64,000 bases of DNA from Novosphingobium sp. 28-62-57 (GCA_002256985.1 NCGO01000012.1:16254-80253), one strand, 5' to 3'. Positions 49,108 to 58,487 are shown, counted from the first letter of the stretch. Numbers and translations: made by a program. The notes: a model not told the origin generated them from the sequence alone.

Positions 49108-50325
49108 TCAGTTCTTTGCGGCCAGCATTTCACGCGCGGCGGCGGTTACCGCGTCGGAAAAGGCCTCGTCGTTGAAATGGGCGTCTATGGCGGTGACGGG
49201 CACGTTTGCAGGCATGACCGATGCCAGATATTCGGCAAAGGGGCCGGGCACGGACAGGTCCTGCAGGTGCCCCTGCGCGCTGTCGTGGCTGGAAAAGCCG
49301 CCGAGCGGGGTGAACACGCGCACCGGGCCTTTGGCCTCGCGCACATTCGCGGCAAGGTGATCAGCCAGCCGCTTCAGATCATCCACCCCGGTACGAACGG
49401 CGGTGAGCTGCGGATTGTGCATGTGATAGCGACGGCCGGGGAATTGGACTTCAGACACGTCCAGCGGGCCACCGATGATGAAATCGGCATTGCCCGGCGC
49501 TATGATCGTGGGGATGCCCTTGGCCAGCCCCGCGCGGCCGCGATCCGGGCCAGAATCGGCCAATCCGCCAAACAGGTGATCGAGGATTTCGGTCTGTGAC
49601 AGGTCCAGCACCAGCGCCACATCCTTGTCCCGCGCCAGCGCATCGAGCGTTGGCCCGCCCGCACCGGAGGAATGGAACACCATGACCTCGCAGCCATCGG
49701 ATTCGAGCGCCTGGCGGATGCGCTTCACGCTGACTTCCGTGGTGCCAAGCGTGGTGATCAGCACCAGCGGCTTGTCCGGCCCCTTGTCGCGGTCATAGCC
49801 TTTGGCCATGCCTGCCACGGCATTGGCAGCATTGCGGAAAACATCGCGGCTGATGGTGTTAATGCCCGAGATATCGGTCACCGCGTTCATCATCGCGATG
49901 TCCTTCACGCCCATATATGGCTTGGTAAAGCCCGAGGCCATGGTCGAGACGATCAGCTTGGGCAGGCCATAAGGAAAGCTCTGCATCAGCGCGCCCGCCA
50001 GCGCCGATCCCATCGATCCGCCCACGGCAAGAATGCCCGAAACCGGGGACTTTGCATCCCACGCATGCGCAGCAGCGATAGCGCCCCGGATCATGGCATC
50101 CTGGCATTTGCCTTCATGGCCCAGCGCGCGGACGTCCTCGATGGTCATGCCCCCTGCCTGCGCGACCGTTTCGGGAGAAATCTCGGCCCCGCCCACAGTG
50201 CGGCGGACACTGGGGTCAAGATGCACCACGTCCACCCCCGCTGCTTCCAGTGCGGCGCGGGTAAAGTGGGCTTCCTCCTCCTTGGTATCCTGCGTGCAAA
50301 TGAACAGGACGCTTGGTCTGGTCAT
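49108..50325 (-). CDS. Tm-1-like ATP-binding domain protein (UPF0261)
   Basis: The 405-residue protein begins SVLFICTQDTKEEEAHF and contains GILAVGGSMGSALAGALMQSFPYGLPKLIVSTMASG and PGNADFIIGGP, typical of the UPF0261/Tm-1-like family. The plant member binds a viral replicase; bacterial members are of unknown enzymatic function and often lie beside a PEP-hydrolase-like TIM-barrel gene, which is missing here. It is the first gene of the carboxylase operon, so it may handle ATP-dependent activation of the substrate. AGAGG precedes the ATG at 50325; longer in-frame starts run into the regulator gene. Confidence 0.85.
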   Translation of the reverse strand: MTRPSVLFICTQDTKEEEAHFTRAALEAAGVDVVHLDPSVRRTVGGAEISPETVAQAGGMTIEDVRALGHEGKCQDAMIRGAIAAAHAWDAKSPVSGILAVGGSMGSALAGALMQSFPYGLPKLIVSTMASGFTKPYMGVKDIAMMNAVTDISGINTISRDVFRNAANAVAGMAKGYDRDKGPDKPLVLITTLGTTEVSVKRIRQALESDGCEVMVFHSSGAGGPTLDALARDKDVALVLDLSQTEILDHLFGGLADSGPDRGRAGLAKGIPTIIAPGNADFIIGGPLDVSEVQFPGRRYHMHNPQLTAVRTGVDDLKRLADHLAANVREAKGPVRVFTPLGGFSSHDSAQGHLQDLSVPGPFAEYLASVMPANVPVTAIDAHFNDEAFSDAVTAAAREMLAAKN

Positions 50326-50400
50326 ATTATCTGATCCTCTCCGTCCGCCCTGTGGTGCGACAGAGTGGTTGACTTTGCACGGGGGTTTCGGGAATTTGCG

Positions 50401-50415
50401 TTGCACAAGGTGAAA
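50401..50415. promoter_or_regulatory. Candidate IclR operator, divergent gap
   Basis: TTGCACAAGGTGAAA is a 6-3-6 inverted repeat with one mismatch, 29 nt before iclR and 76 nt before the divergent Tm-1-like gene. A near-copy occurs at 51246-51260. A -35 candidate TTGACT at 50369-50374 lies just upstream of it, with a weak -10. Confidence 0.5.
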
Positions 50416-50443
50416 CACAGATTTTGCCCGGGGGATAACAAGG

Positions 50444-51244
50444 ATGCTGGAACGACGGGTCAAGACCGTCCGCGCGCTTGAGCGTGGGCTGGACGTGCTC
50501 ATAGAAGTACAAACGCGCAAGGCGGCAAGCCTGCACGAATTGCATCAGGCAACAGGCCTGCCCAAGGCCACTTTGCTGCGGATGCTGGTCACTTTGGGGC
50601 AAAAGGGGCTGGTGTGGCAGAGGCTGGCCGATGGGGCCTATCTGCCGCATGTCGACCGGATCGAACGGGCCTCGGTTACCTCGCCCGCGCACATTGCCGA
50701 GATCGCCTCGCCCCACATGAAAGCGCTGTCGACTCGGGTGGCCTGGCCATCGGTGCTCGCCGCGCCGCGGCTGGATCACATGGAGATTCTTGAGACTAAC
50801 AGCCCGTTATTCCGATTGGATTCGGCAATTTTGGGTCCAGTCGGTGTCAAGCTGTCTTATATACATACGGCCACCGGACGCGCCTATCTGGCGGCTTGTG
50901 GCGATGCCGAACGCGATTCCATCATCGATCGTCTGCGCCCGGCCAACCCGCCCGAGGGCAGCGAGGCAGAGCTTCGGCAAATGCTGCAGCAGGTTCGCCA
51001 GCGTGGCTATGCGACCCGCGATCCGCTGCTGCCGTGGCCGGACCGGTCCAAACAGATGATCCTGCGCGATGGACGCCGGTCGATGGCCGTGCCGATCATG
51101 GTGAACGGCTCACCCACGGCAACGATCAATGTCACCTGGCCCGGCAGGCGCGGCGCAGATGAGGCGGTGGTGCAGCGCCATCTCGAAGCCTTGAAAGCCA
51201 CCGCACGCGCGATTGGCGCAGCGCTTGAAGAGAAGCCCAATTAA
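50444..51244 (+). CDS. IclR family transcriptional regulator
   Basis: The 266-residue protein has an N-terminal winged helix (about 8-65; VRALERGLDVLIEVQ, LHEQATGLPKATLLRML-like) and the IclR effector-binding domain (about 80-260, with HTATGRAYLAAC). It lies between two operons it probably controls: the divergent carboxylase operon and the MDR-led operon downstream. Effectors of this family are often aromatic acids. Confidence 0.93.
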   Translation: MLERRVKTVRALERGLDVLIEVQTRKAASLHELHQATGLPKATLLRMLVTLGQKGLVWQRLADGAYLPHVDRIERASVTSPAHIAEIASPHMKALSTRVAWPSVLAAPRLDHMEILETNSPLFRLDSAILGPVGVKLSYIHTATGRAYLAACGDAERDSIIDRLRPANPPEGSEAELRQMLQQVRQRGYATRDPLLPWPDRSKQMILRDGRRSMAVPIMVNGSPTATINVTWPGRRGADEAVVQRHLEALKATARAIGAALEEKPN

Positions 51245-51245
51245 G

Positions 51246-51260
51246 TTTCACGCAGTGAAA
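51246..51260. promoter_or_regulatory. Candidate IclR operator before the MDR operon
   Basis: TTTCACGCAGTGAAA is a perfect 6-3-6 palindrome directly after the iclR stop and 70 nt before the MDR gene. It shares TT-CAC-N3-GTGAAA with the site at 50401. Confidence 0.55.
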
Positions 51261-51329
51261 TCCGTTTGCTCAGCTAATTATTTCCGAGCGCTGAATGGGT
51301 GATGCTCCCAAACAGGGGAGAGAACACCA

Positions 51330-52343
51330 ATGCGCCAATGGCTGATTTCTGCAGGAGCGACGTCGCTCGATCATCTCAAGCTTGTTGATACGGCACAGCC
51401 CACGCCCGGTCCGGGCGAAGTGGCAGTGCAGGTTCGCGCCTGTTCGCTCAATTTCCGCGACCAGATCATCCCATTGGGCTTCTACATGGGCGGCGTGGTG
51501 CAGCAGGACACAGTCCCCCTGTCCGATGGCGCGGGTGAAGTGATCGCGGTGGGGGAGGGCGTGTCCTCGCTCGCCGTTGGAGACCGTGTCGCGGGCATCT
51601 TCTTTCAGGACTGGATGGATGGCCCGCCCAATCCCGGCATGGGTGTGGCGCTGGGGGCGCCGCCAGCGCCGGGCATGCTGCAGGACGTGGTCGTGCTGCC
51701 CGAACATGGCGTGGTGAAGCTGGCTGAGACGCTTGACTATACCGAGGCCGCCTGCCTGCCTTGCGCTGGGGTGACAGCCTGGAACGCCCTGATGGAGGGG
51801 CCACGTCCGGTAAAGCCCGGTGACACTGTGCTTGTGCTGGGCACTGGCGGCGTGTCGCTGCTGGCCTTGCAGATTGCCAAGGCTGCAGGCGCAACCGTGA
51901 TTGCTACATCGTCATCCGATGAAAAGCTTGAGCGCGTGAAGGCCATGGGTGCCGACCACGTAATCAATTATCGCACCACGCCCGAATGGGGCGCAGAAGC
52001 TGCGCGGCTTGCCGGTGGCGGGGTGGACAAGGTCGTCGAAGTTGGCGGGGCCGGCACGCTCAAGCAGTCCATCGCCGCTGTCGGCTTTGCTGGTGAGATC
52101 GCGCTGATCGGTGTGCTGACGCGCGAGGGTGACACCAACCCGCACGGGCTGATGTTCAAGGGTGCGTCAATCCGCGGCATTTTCGTCGGGTCAAAGGGCA
52201 TGGCACAGCGGCTCAACGCCTTTGTCGATGCGCATCGGATCAAGCCGGTGGTCGACCGCAGCTTTGCGATGGACGCGCTGAAGGATGCCTTTGCCTACCA
52301 GTCATCGGCTGGGTTGTTCGGCAAAGTGGCGATTACGCTTTAG
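51330..52343 (+). CDS. Zinc-free MDR oxidoreductase, quinone-oxidoreductase-like
   Basis: The 337-residue medium-chain dehydrogenase has a GroES-like half and a Rossmann half with VLVLGTGGVSLLALQIAKAAGA (about 170-191). It lacks the catalytic and structural zinc cysteines, as in quinone oxidoreductases and enoyl reductases. It would reduce an activated double bond or ketone with NAD(P)H. GGGGAGAG precedes the ATG. Confidence 0.85.
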   Translation: MRQWLISAGATSLDHLKLVDTAQPTPGPGEVAVQVRACSLNFRDQIIPLGFYMGGVVQQDTVPLSDGAGEVIAVGEGVSSLAVGDRVAGIFFQDWMDGPPNPGMGVALGAPPAPGMLQDVVVLPEHGVVKLAETLDYTEAACLPCAGVTAWNALMEGPRPVKPGDTVLVLGTGGVSLLALQIAKAAGATVIATSSSDEKLERVKAMGADHVINYRTTPEWGAEAARLAGGGVDKVVEVGGAGTLKQSIAAVGFAGEIALIGVLTREGDTNPHGLMFKGASIRGIFVGSKGMAQRLNAFVDAHRIKPVVDRSFAMDALKDAFAYQSSAGLFGKVAITL

Positions 52344-52397
52344 CCGGGATTTTTGACGCTGACGCACGACAGATGCGGGGCGCGGGAGAGGAAGAGA

Positions 52398-52943
52398 ATG
52401 GCGCAAATGCTGGGCTTCGGCCAGCCCTTTGGGGGTGTGATGCAAACCGCTTTCGTGGTGGAAAACGTGCGGGAATCCATCGCACACTTCCAGCGTGATT
52501 GCGGGGCAGGGCCGTTCTTCCTGCTCGATCATTTTCTCGGCCCGGACCAGTCCTATCGCGGAGCGCCGTCTACGGCCGATGTCACCATCGCGATGGGCTT
52601 TGCCGGGCACATGCAGATCGAACTGATCCAGCCGCTCGACGGCAACCCGTCGGTCTATCGCGAAACCATCGAACAGCGCGGTTTTGGCTTCCACCATTTC
52701 GGCATCGCCTGCGCTGATGTGGAAGCATCGCTGACAGACTATCTGGCGTGCGGATACCAGCTTGCCTTCAAGGCTGCCGTGCCGACCGGCGGCAGCGTGG
52801 CCTATCTTGAAGGCGGGAATGCCGCCGCGCCCGGATTTCTGGAACTGATCCCCGCCACGCCGGGGATGGACGGACACTTCACTGCCATGTGGCAGGCCTC
52901 GCTCGATTGGGACGGGGCGGACCCGGTCCGGCCTTTCCTGTGA
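52398..52943 (+). CDS. VOC (glyoxalase/epimerase) family protein
   Basis: The 181-residue protein has two beta-alpha-beta-beta-beta modules. Potential metal ligands are E in MQIELIQP, H in FHHFGIAC and E in GFLELIP, resembling methylmalonyl-CoA epimerase and related VOC proteins. GGAGAGGAAGAGA before ATG 52398 fixes the start. VOC proteins of this kind recur in sphingomonad catabolic clusters, but the reaction is unknown. Confidence 0.8.
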   Translation: MAQMLGFGQPFGGVMQTAFVVENVRESIAHFQRDCGAGPFFLLDHFLGPDQSYRGAPSTADVTIAMGFAGHMQIELIQPLDGNPSVYRETIEQRGFGFHHFGIACADVEASLTDYLACGYQLAFKAAVPTGGSVAYLEGGNAAAPGFLELIPATPGMDGHFTAMWQASLDWDGADPVRPFL

Positions 52944-52977
52944 AAATAGCATGACAAACATGGTGGGGAAAACGGAC

Positions 52978-54210
52978 ATGGCGCAGGCTGGACCACGCAG
53001 CGGTGGCTATCAGGTATGGGTCACCGCACTGCTCAGCCTCAATTTCGGCATCCTGTTTTTTGATCGCAACGCGCTCAACTTCCTGATGCCATTCGTGCAG
53101 CCGGACTTGCAGCTTTCAAACACGCAAGTCGGCCTGTTCAGCTCGGCCTTGTCGCTCACCTGGGCGCTTTCAGGCCTTGCGGTCGGGCGCATTTCCGACA
53201 AGCTGGGGTCACGCAAGCCGGTGATTGTGGTGGCGACAGTGGCATTCTGCCTCTGCTCGCTGATTTCCGGCCTTGCATCATCTTTCCTGATGCTGCTGGG
53301 CGCGCGGCTGCTGATGGGCGCGGCTGAGGGCGGCGTCATGCCGGTCAGCCATTCGATGATCGTGGCTGAAGTCTCGCCCGAACGGCGCGGCCTTGCCATG
53401 GGTGTGGCGCAAAATCTCGGTTCGAACTTGCTGGGTTCTGGCCTTGCGCCCTTGCTGTTGGTGCCCGTAGCCGTGGCGGTAGGCTGGCGGACGGGGTTCT
53501 ATCTTGCCGCATTGCCCGGTTTGTTCACCGCGGCGCTGATCTGGTTCACGCTGCGCGAGCCGCCTGCAGAGGTGCACGATGCAGCCGCTCCCACGGTGAC
53601 GCTGCGCGAGGCCTTCCGCCATCGCAACGTGATCCTATGCGCGCTGATCTCAATATTGCTGGTGTCCTATCTGGTCGTTTGCTGGGCCTTCATGCCCTTG
53701 TTCCTGACCAAATATCGCGGCTTCGATCCTGAAACGATGGGCTGGCTGATGGCAACGCTGGGGATTTCCGCAGGGCTCGGCAGCTTTGTGGTGCCTGCGA
53801 TTTCCGATGCCATCGGACGGCGACCGGTGATGATTTTCTTTTCGTTCCTCGGCGTAATTCTGCCGTTGGCGGGGCTGTATTATCAGGGATCAACGCTGAT
53901 GCTCGCGGCGATCTTCTTCTTCGGGTGGGGGCTGAATGGCCTGTTCCCGATGTTCATGGCCACGATCCCGGCCGAGTCCGTTGATCCCCGCCTTACCGCA
54001 ACGCTGACCGGCGTGGTGATGGGGGCAGGCGAAGTGCTGGGCGGCGTGCTCGCGCCCCTTTTCGCAGGAGCCTTGGCCGACGTTTACGGGCTGGCCGCGC
54101 CGCTGTGGCTGATGCTGGTCTGCGCCGTGCTGGCGGGCGTTTGCACTTTGGGACTGATCGAATCTGCCCCGCGCGTGGTCGCGCGGCGCACCGCTCCGGC
54201 GTTTGCCTGA
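52978..54210 (+). CDS. MFS transporter, anion:cation symporter type
   Basis: The 410-residue protein has 12 predicted helices. The MFS motif after helix 2 is GRISDKLGSRKPV, and FFDRNALNFLMPF in helix 1 is typical of the ACS/AAHS groups that import organic acids such as 4-hydroxyphenylacetate, phthalate or hexuronates. ATG at 52978 has GGGG upstream; ATGs at 52951 and 52960 are in frame and possible. It probably imports the pathway substrate across the inner membrane. Confidence 0.87.
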   Translation: MAQAGPRSGGYQVWVTALLSLNFGILFFDRNALNFLMPFVQPDLQLSNTQVGLFSSALSLTWALSGLAVGRISDKLGSRKPVIVVATVAFCLCSLISGLASSFLMLLGARLLMGAAEGGVMPVSHSMIVAEVSPERRGLAMGVAQNLGSNLLGSGLAPLLLVPVAVAVGWRTGFYLAALPGLFTAALIWFTLREPPAEVHDAAAPTVTLREAFRHRNVILCALISILLVSYLVVCWAFMPLFLTKYRGFDPETMGWLMATLGISAGLGSFVVPAISDAIGRRPVMIFFSFLGVILPLAGLYYQGSTLMLAAIFFFGWGLNGLFPMFMATIPAESVDPRLTATLTGVVMGAGEVLGGVLAPLFAGALADVYGLAAPLWLMLVCAVLAGVCTLGLIESAPRVVARRTAPAFA

Positions 54211-54236
54211 GCCTTCACGCTAACGGGAGAAGAACG

Positions 54237-55193
54237 ATGGCTGCGCTTCTCAAGTTCAATACCGGCGATGTCGCTCCGTCCGAACGCGCGCGTTACTGGA
54301 ACGAGATTGCTGACCGCGCCTTTACCGGAACCTACGTGAATGTTCCGGGTGAGGATTTTGCCGGGCGCATGCTGGCCTGGCGGGTTGGCCAGCTCGACAT
54401 GATCCGCACCGATTCCACCCATTCGGCCGTAGGGCGCACGCCATTGCCGCAAAATGAAGAGCGGCTGATCCTGCATCTGCAATGCCGCGGCGTGAGCGAG
54501 CACAGGCAAAAGCGGGCGGAATGCGCGCTGCAGCCGGGCGATTTCGTTCTGGCCAGCCCGCATGAGCCCTATTCGATCAAGTTGAGCGGGCATGAAATGC
54601 TGGTGGTGGAATTTCCCCGCGCACCGTTGGTTGAGCGCTTTGCAGGTGTCGACGATGCATTGATGCAGCGGATGTGCGGATCAACACCGGGCGGGCGAGT
54701 GTTCCACGATTTTCTGCTCTCGCTCTGGCAGCATAGCGAGCGCGCGGGCGAGGACCCGGAGTGGGAGCAGGGCGTCAATGCGGTGTTCTATGACCTTGCC
54801 GCCATGGCGATGCGCGGGGCGCAACGGCCACTTGCACCCATCGCGGAAGATGATCTTCAGGCGCGGGTGAAGGCTATGGTGACGGCACACATCGAGGATT
54901 CGTCACTGCGCACCGCGTCGATTGCGCAGGCCTGCCGCATTTCGGTGCGCACCGTGCAAAACGTATTCGCCGCCATGGGCACCACGCCCACTGCCTATAT
55001 CCTTGAACAGCGTCTGCGCCGCGCGGCTGACCGTCTGGTTGCGCGGCCAGATGCCAGCATCACCGAAATCGCGTTCGAACTGGGCTTCAACGACAGCGCC
55101 TATTTCACGCGCTGCTTCCGCCAGCAGTTCGGTGCAGCGCCGCGCGATTGGAGGCTGGGCCGTCCGACCATCGAGCGCAGAACAATTTCATAA
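54237..55193 (+). CDS. AraC family transcriptional regulator
   Basis: The 318-residue protein has an AraC_binding_2-like N-terminal domain (about 20-190) and a C-terminal double helix-turn-helix (about 215-312: TASIAQACRISVRTVQNVF, ITEIAFELGFNDSAYFTRCFRQQFGAAP). It lies directly before the TonB receptor. It may control the receptor-cupin-Rieske genes while IclR controls the earlier block. Confidence 0.92.
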   Translation: MAALLKFNTGDVAPSERARYWNEIADRAFTGTYVNVPGEDFAGRMLAWRVGQLDMIRTDSTHSAVGRTPLPQNEERLILHLQCRGVSEHRQKRAECALQPGDFVLASPHEPYSIKLSGHEMLVVEFPRAPLVERFAGVDDALMQRMCGSTPGGRVFHDFLLSLWQHSERAGEDPEWEQGVNAVFYDLAAMAMRGAQRPLAPIAEDDLQARVKAMVTAHIEDSSLRTASIAQACRISVRTVQNVFAAMGTTPTAYILEQRLRRAADRLVARPDASITEIAFELGFNDSAYFTRCFRQQFGAAPRDWRLGRPTIERRTIS

Positions 55194-55351
55194 AATCAGC
55201 AGCCTGCTGCGCAGCATTTGCGCGTCAGTCCTGATCGGCTTGCGCGCCAGTGCAAGCATACGTTTCCGCCAGCCCCTATCACGCTGGCGAGATCTTGAGA
55301 GCGGCCCGCAAGGGTCGGTCCACCATCAAGGCCAAACAGGGAGAGAAAGAT

Positions 55352-57868
55352 ATGAGAATAGCATCGGTATCCATTGCTGCAATCGCAGCGGCCATCGCGG
55401 CACCGGCACTCGCTCAGGATGCCGCGCAGGCGCAGACGCAGGCCGAAGACAGCGCCGGCGGCATTGCCCAGATCGTGGTGACCGCACAAAAGCGCGCGCA
55501 GAACGTGCAGGACGTGCCGATCGCAATTTCGGCGTTCAGTGCCGAAGCGCTGCAGGAACGCGCCGTTGGCAGCGTCGCATCGCTCTCCAACATCTCGCCC
55601 AACGTAACGCTCGATGCCGGGACCCCGTTCTCGGGCTCGTCCGCCGTGCTTTCGGCCTTCATTCGTGGCATCGGTGCAAATGACTTTGCGTTCAACATCG
55701 ATCCGGGTGTGGGCGTGTACCTCGATGGCGTCTATCTCGCCCGCTCGGTCGGCGCGAACCAGGACCTGCCCGACGTTGAGCGCATCGAAGTCCTCAAAGG
55801 CCCACAGGGCACACTGTTTGGCCGCAATACCATCGGCGGTGCCATCTCGATCGTCACGCACGATCCGGGCGATGAATTCCGCTTCAAGGGCGATGTGACC
55901 ACCGGCCGCTTCGGCCTGCTGCAAACGCGCGGCACCGTCGATGTGCCATTGACCGAAGGCCTTGCCGCATCGGTCAGCTTCTCGACCAAGAACCGCGATG
56001 GCTATGTCAAGCGTATCGCATTCCCCGGCGCCAGCAACTTCGCGTCCACGCCGATCACCAACTACAAGGCGGCGGGCTATCGCAACATCGGCCTTGGCAC
56101 CGAAGGCGGGGACAACAGCTGGAACCTGCGCGGCAAGCTGCGGTACGACAACAAGACCAACCTGCGCATCATCGTGTCGGGCGATTACAGCAACATCGAC
56201 CAGTCGCAGCTCGCCAACACGCTGATCCAGACGACTCCTGCGGTGTTTGCAGGCACGTATAACTGCGCCATTCAGGGCACTGTAGCTGACAGCTGCGGGG
56301 GCGGTCCCCCTGCTTTTGCCTACCTCGGCGGCATCGGCGGCCTGAACAGCATCTTTGACAATCCGTCACCGTTTGGCGTCAATGTCGATGGCGATCCGCG
56401 CAACAACCGCCTGCCCTATGACAACCGCTTCTTGTCGGGCGACGTCGATGTCTCCTACGCCAACGGCAACAACTATTCGAAGCTGCAGTCCTATGGCGGC
56501 TCGGGCACGATCGAGTTCGATCTGTCCGACACGATCATGCTCAAGTCCATCACCGCCTACCGCGAGCTGCACTGGAATGCCGGCATGGACCTCGATGGTT
56601 CGCCGCTGAATTTCCTGCACACCAGCTTTACGATGAACCAGTACCAGTTCAGCCAGGAGCTGCAGCTGAACGGTTCGGCGATGGACAAGAAGCTGAACTA
56701 CGTGTTGGGCGCATACTTCTTCAAGGAAGCAGGCGATCTGCATGACTATGTGACCTTTGCCGAGGGTCTGCTGCAGGTTGACGGGCCAAACGATCTTTCG
56801 ACCAAGAACTATGCGTTCTTCGGCCAGATCGATTACCGCCCGACAGAACAGTTCGGCATCACCATCGGTGGCCGCTACACCAAGGAAGACAAGGAATTCG
56901 AAGGCTTCCAGTCGGATGCCAACGGCCTGACGTACAAGATCCTGAACCAGATCGGCGTGCCACCTTGCGCGTCTATCAACCCGATTTCGGATGACTGCCG
57001 CATTGCTGCTGGCTTCCCCAATCAGGGTCAGCCGCTGCGCTATTACATCGCCGGAACGCAGCGCAAATCGTTCAGCGACTTTTCGCCCAAGATCGGCCTG
57101 CAATATCACCCGACCGACGATGCGATGCTCTATGCCAGCTGGTCAAAGGGTTACAAGACCGGTGGCTGGACCACCCGCCTGTCCAACCCGCTGCCTACCG
57201 CGCCTGACTTCAACGAAGAAAAGGCAACGACATGGGAAATCGGCGTAAAGTCGGTCTTCCTCGACAATCGCCTGCAGGTGAATGCGGCAGCGTTCCAGAC
57301 CGACTACAAGGGCATCCAGCTGAACTTCCAGCAGGGCGTATCGCCAACCATTCAAAACGCAGGCGATGCGCGGATCAAGGGCTTCGAAGTTGAAGTCGTT
57401 GCTGCGCCCACCGATGGTTTCCTGATCAACGCATCGGTGGGTTACACCGATGCCAAGTACACCGCTGTGCTGGCAGGCGCTCAGGTTGCTGCCAATCCGT
57501 TCCAGGCGGGCGTGTTCCCGGGCGCTGATCTGCCCAAGACGCCAAAGTGGAAGTTCAACGTCAGCCCACGCTATGAGCTGGCGGTGGGTGCCGATGCCAA
57601 GATCGTGATTTTGGGTGACTGGACCCACACCACGTCGCTTTGGAACGATACCGAGCGGGCCTTCCTGCTGCAGCGCGGATCGACCGATATCGTCAACGGC
57701 AACATCACCTACAAGTCGGGCAACCACTGGGACCTGACCGTGGGTGTCACCAACATCACCGACGAGCGCTATCTGGTGACCGGTCAGGCGCAGATTGCCG
57801 GGGGCCAGTTCTACGGCACCTACAGCCGTCCACGCGAATGGTTCGCACGTCTCGGCGTTGAGTTTTGA
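55352..57868 (+). CDS. TonB-dependent receptor (organic substrate type)
   Basis: The 838-residue outer-membrane receptor has signal peptide MRIASVSIAAIAAAIAAPALA, a TonB box-like QIVVTAQKR, a plug with VPIAISAFSAEALQERAV and IEVLKGPQGTLFGRNTIGGAISIVT, and a barrel ending WFARLGVEF. This subtype is amplified in sphingomonads for uptake of plant- or lignin-derived and other hydrophobic compounds. GGGAGAG precedes the ATG. The protein is likely to import the substrate of the cupin/Rieske genes downstream. Confidence 0.92.
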   Translation: MRIASVSIAAIAAAIAAPALAQDAAQAQTQAEDSAGGIAQIVVTAQKRAQNVQDVPIAISAFSAEALQERAVGSVASLSNISPNVTLDAGTPFSGSSAVLSAFIRGIGANDFAFNIDPGVGVYLDGVYLARSVGANQDLPDVERIEVLKGPQGTLFGRNTIGGAISIVTHDPGDEFRFKGDVTTGRFGLLQTRGTVDVPLTEGLAASVSFSTKNRDGYVKRIAFPGASNFASTPITNYKAAGYRNIGLGTEGGDNSWNLRGKLRYDNKTNLRIIVSGDYSNIDQSQLANTLIQTTPAVFAGTYNCAIQGTVADSCGGGPPAFAYLGGIGGLNSIFDNPSPFGVNVDGDPRNNRLPYDNRFLSGDVDVSYANGNNYSKLQSYGGSGTIEFDLSDTIMLKSITAYRELHWNAGMDLDGSPLNFLHTSFTMNQYQFSQELQLNGSAMDKKLNYVLGAYFFKEAGDLHDYVTFAEGLLQVDGPNDLSTKNYAFFGQIDYRPTEQFGITIGGRYTKEDKEFEGFQSDANGLTYKILNQIGVPPCASINPISDDCRIAAGFPNQGQPLRYYIAGTQRKSFSDFSPKIGLQYHPTDDAMLYASWSKGYKTGGWTTRLSNPLPTAPDFNEEKATTWEIGVKSVFLDNRLQVNAAAFQTDYKGIQLNFQQGVSPTIQNAGDARIKGFEVEVVAAPTDGFLINASVGYTDAKYTAVLAGAQVAANPFQAGVFPGADLPKTPKWKFNVSPRYELAVGADAKIVILGDWTHTTSLWNDTERAFLLQRGSTDIVNGNITYKSGNHWDLTVGVTNITDERYLVTGQAQIAGGQFYGTYSRPREWFARLGVEF

Positions 57869-57891
57869 GGACTGGGAGTTCTGATTGATCT

Positions 57892-57933
57892 GAACGTGGG
57901 CGAGGCTGCTTCCCCTAAGCCTCGCTCACGTTC
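57892..57933 (+). terminator. Hairpin between TonB receptor and cupin genes
   Basis: A 15-bp stem (GAACGTGGGCGAGGC with GCCTCGCTCACGTTC, one mismatch) and a 12-nt loop lie in the 85-nt gap. There is no run of T after it (TTCTCC). It may attenuate transcription or stabilise the upstream mRNA so that receptor and enzymes are made in different amounts. Confidence 0.6.
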
Positions 57934-57953
57934 TCCACATTATGGAGTTTAAT

Positions 57954-58487
57954 ATGGCCGAAGCAGCCCACGCCGAATTCTGGAAGGACATCAAGCCGGT
58001 AGACAAGGTGTTCCGCGAAGGCGGGCTGCCCGAAGTCTATCTGCCCAAGATCGCCGAAGGTGACGAACGCTATTGGGTTCCGATTTCCGAAACAGTTTTT
58101 TCAAAGCCTGTCTGGATCAGCCCATCGAAAAACATGTGGGCCGACGTGCTGATGAGCAAGTCGGCAGGTCTGGTGAACCGCCATTACCATCCGCACCCGA
58201 TCTGGGCCTATACCATCAGCGGCAAATGGGCCTATCTCGAGCATGAATGGACCGCCACGGCAGGCGATTTCGTTTACGAAACCCCGGGCGAGAGCCACAC
58301 GCTGGTCTGCTATGAACATGAAGACCCGATGAAAGTGTTCTTCGTCGTCTCCGGCCCGCTGATGTGGCTGGACGAGGAAGGCAACACCGTCGGCCACTAT
58401 GACGTGTTCGATTACATGAAGGCCGCGCGCGAGCATTACGACAAGGTCGGCATTGGCGCGGACTATGTCGACACGTTGATCCGCTAA
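57954..58487 (+). CDS. Cupin, 2,4'-dihydroxyacetophenone dioxygenase family (copy 1)
   Basis: The 177-residue single-cupin protein has predicted metal ligands H77 and H79 (RHYHPH), E96 and H115 (GESHTL). The HxH-16-E-18-H spacing is shared with the next two genes. The family type enzyme splits 2,4'-dihydroxyacetophenone to 4-hydroxybenzoate and formate with O2 and iron. GGAG 6 nt upstream fixes ATG 57954. This copy is the most divergent of the three. Confidence 0.8.
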   Translation: MAEAAHAEFWKDIKPVDKVFREGGLPEVYLPKIAEGDERYWVPISETVFSKPVWISPSKNMWADVLMSKSAGLVNRHYHPHPIWAYTISGKWAYLEHEWTATAGDFVYETPGESHTLVCYEHEDPMKVFFVVSGPLMWLDEEGNTVGHYDVFDYMKAAREHYDKVGIGADYVDTLIR

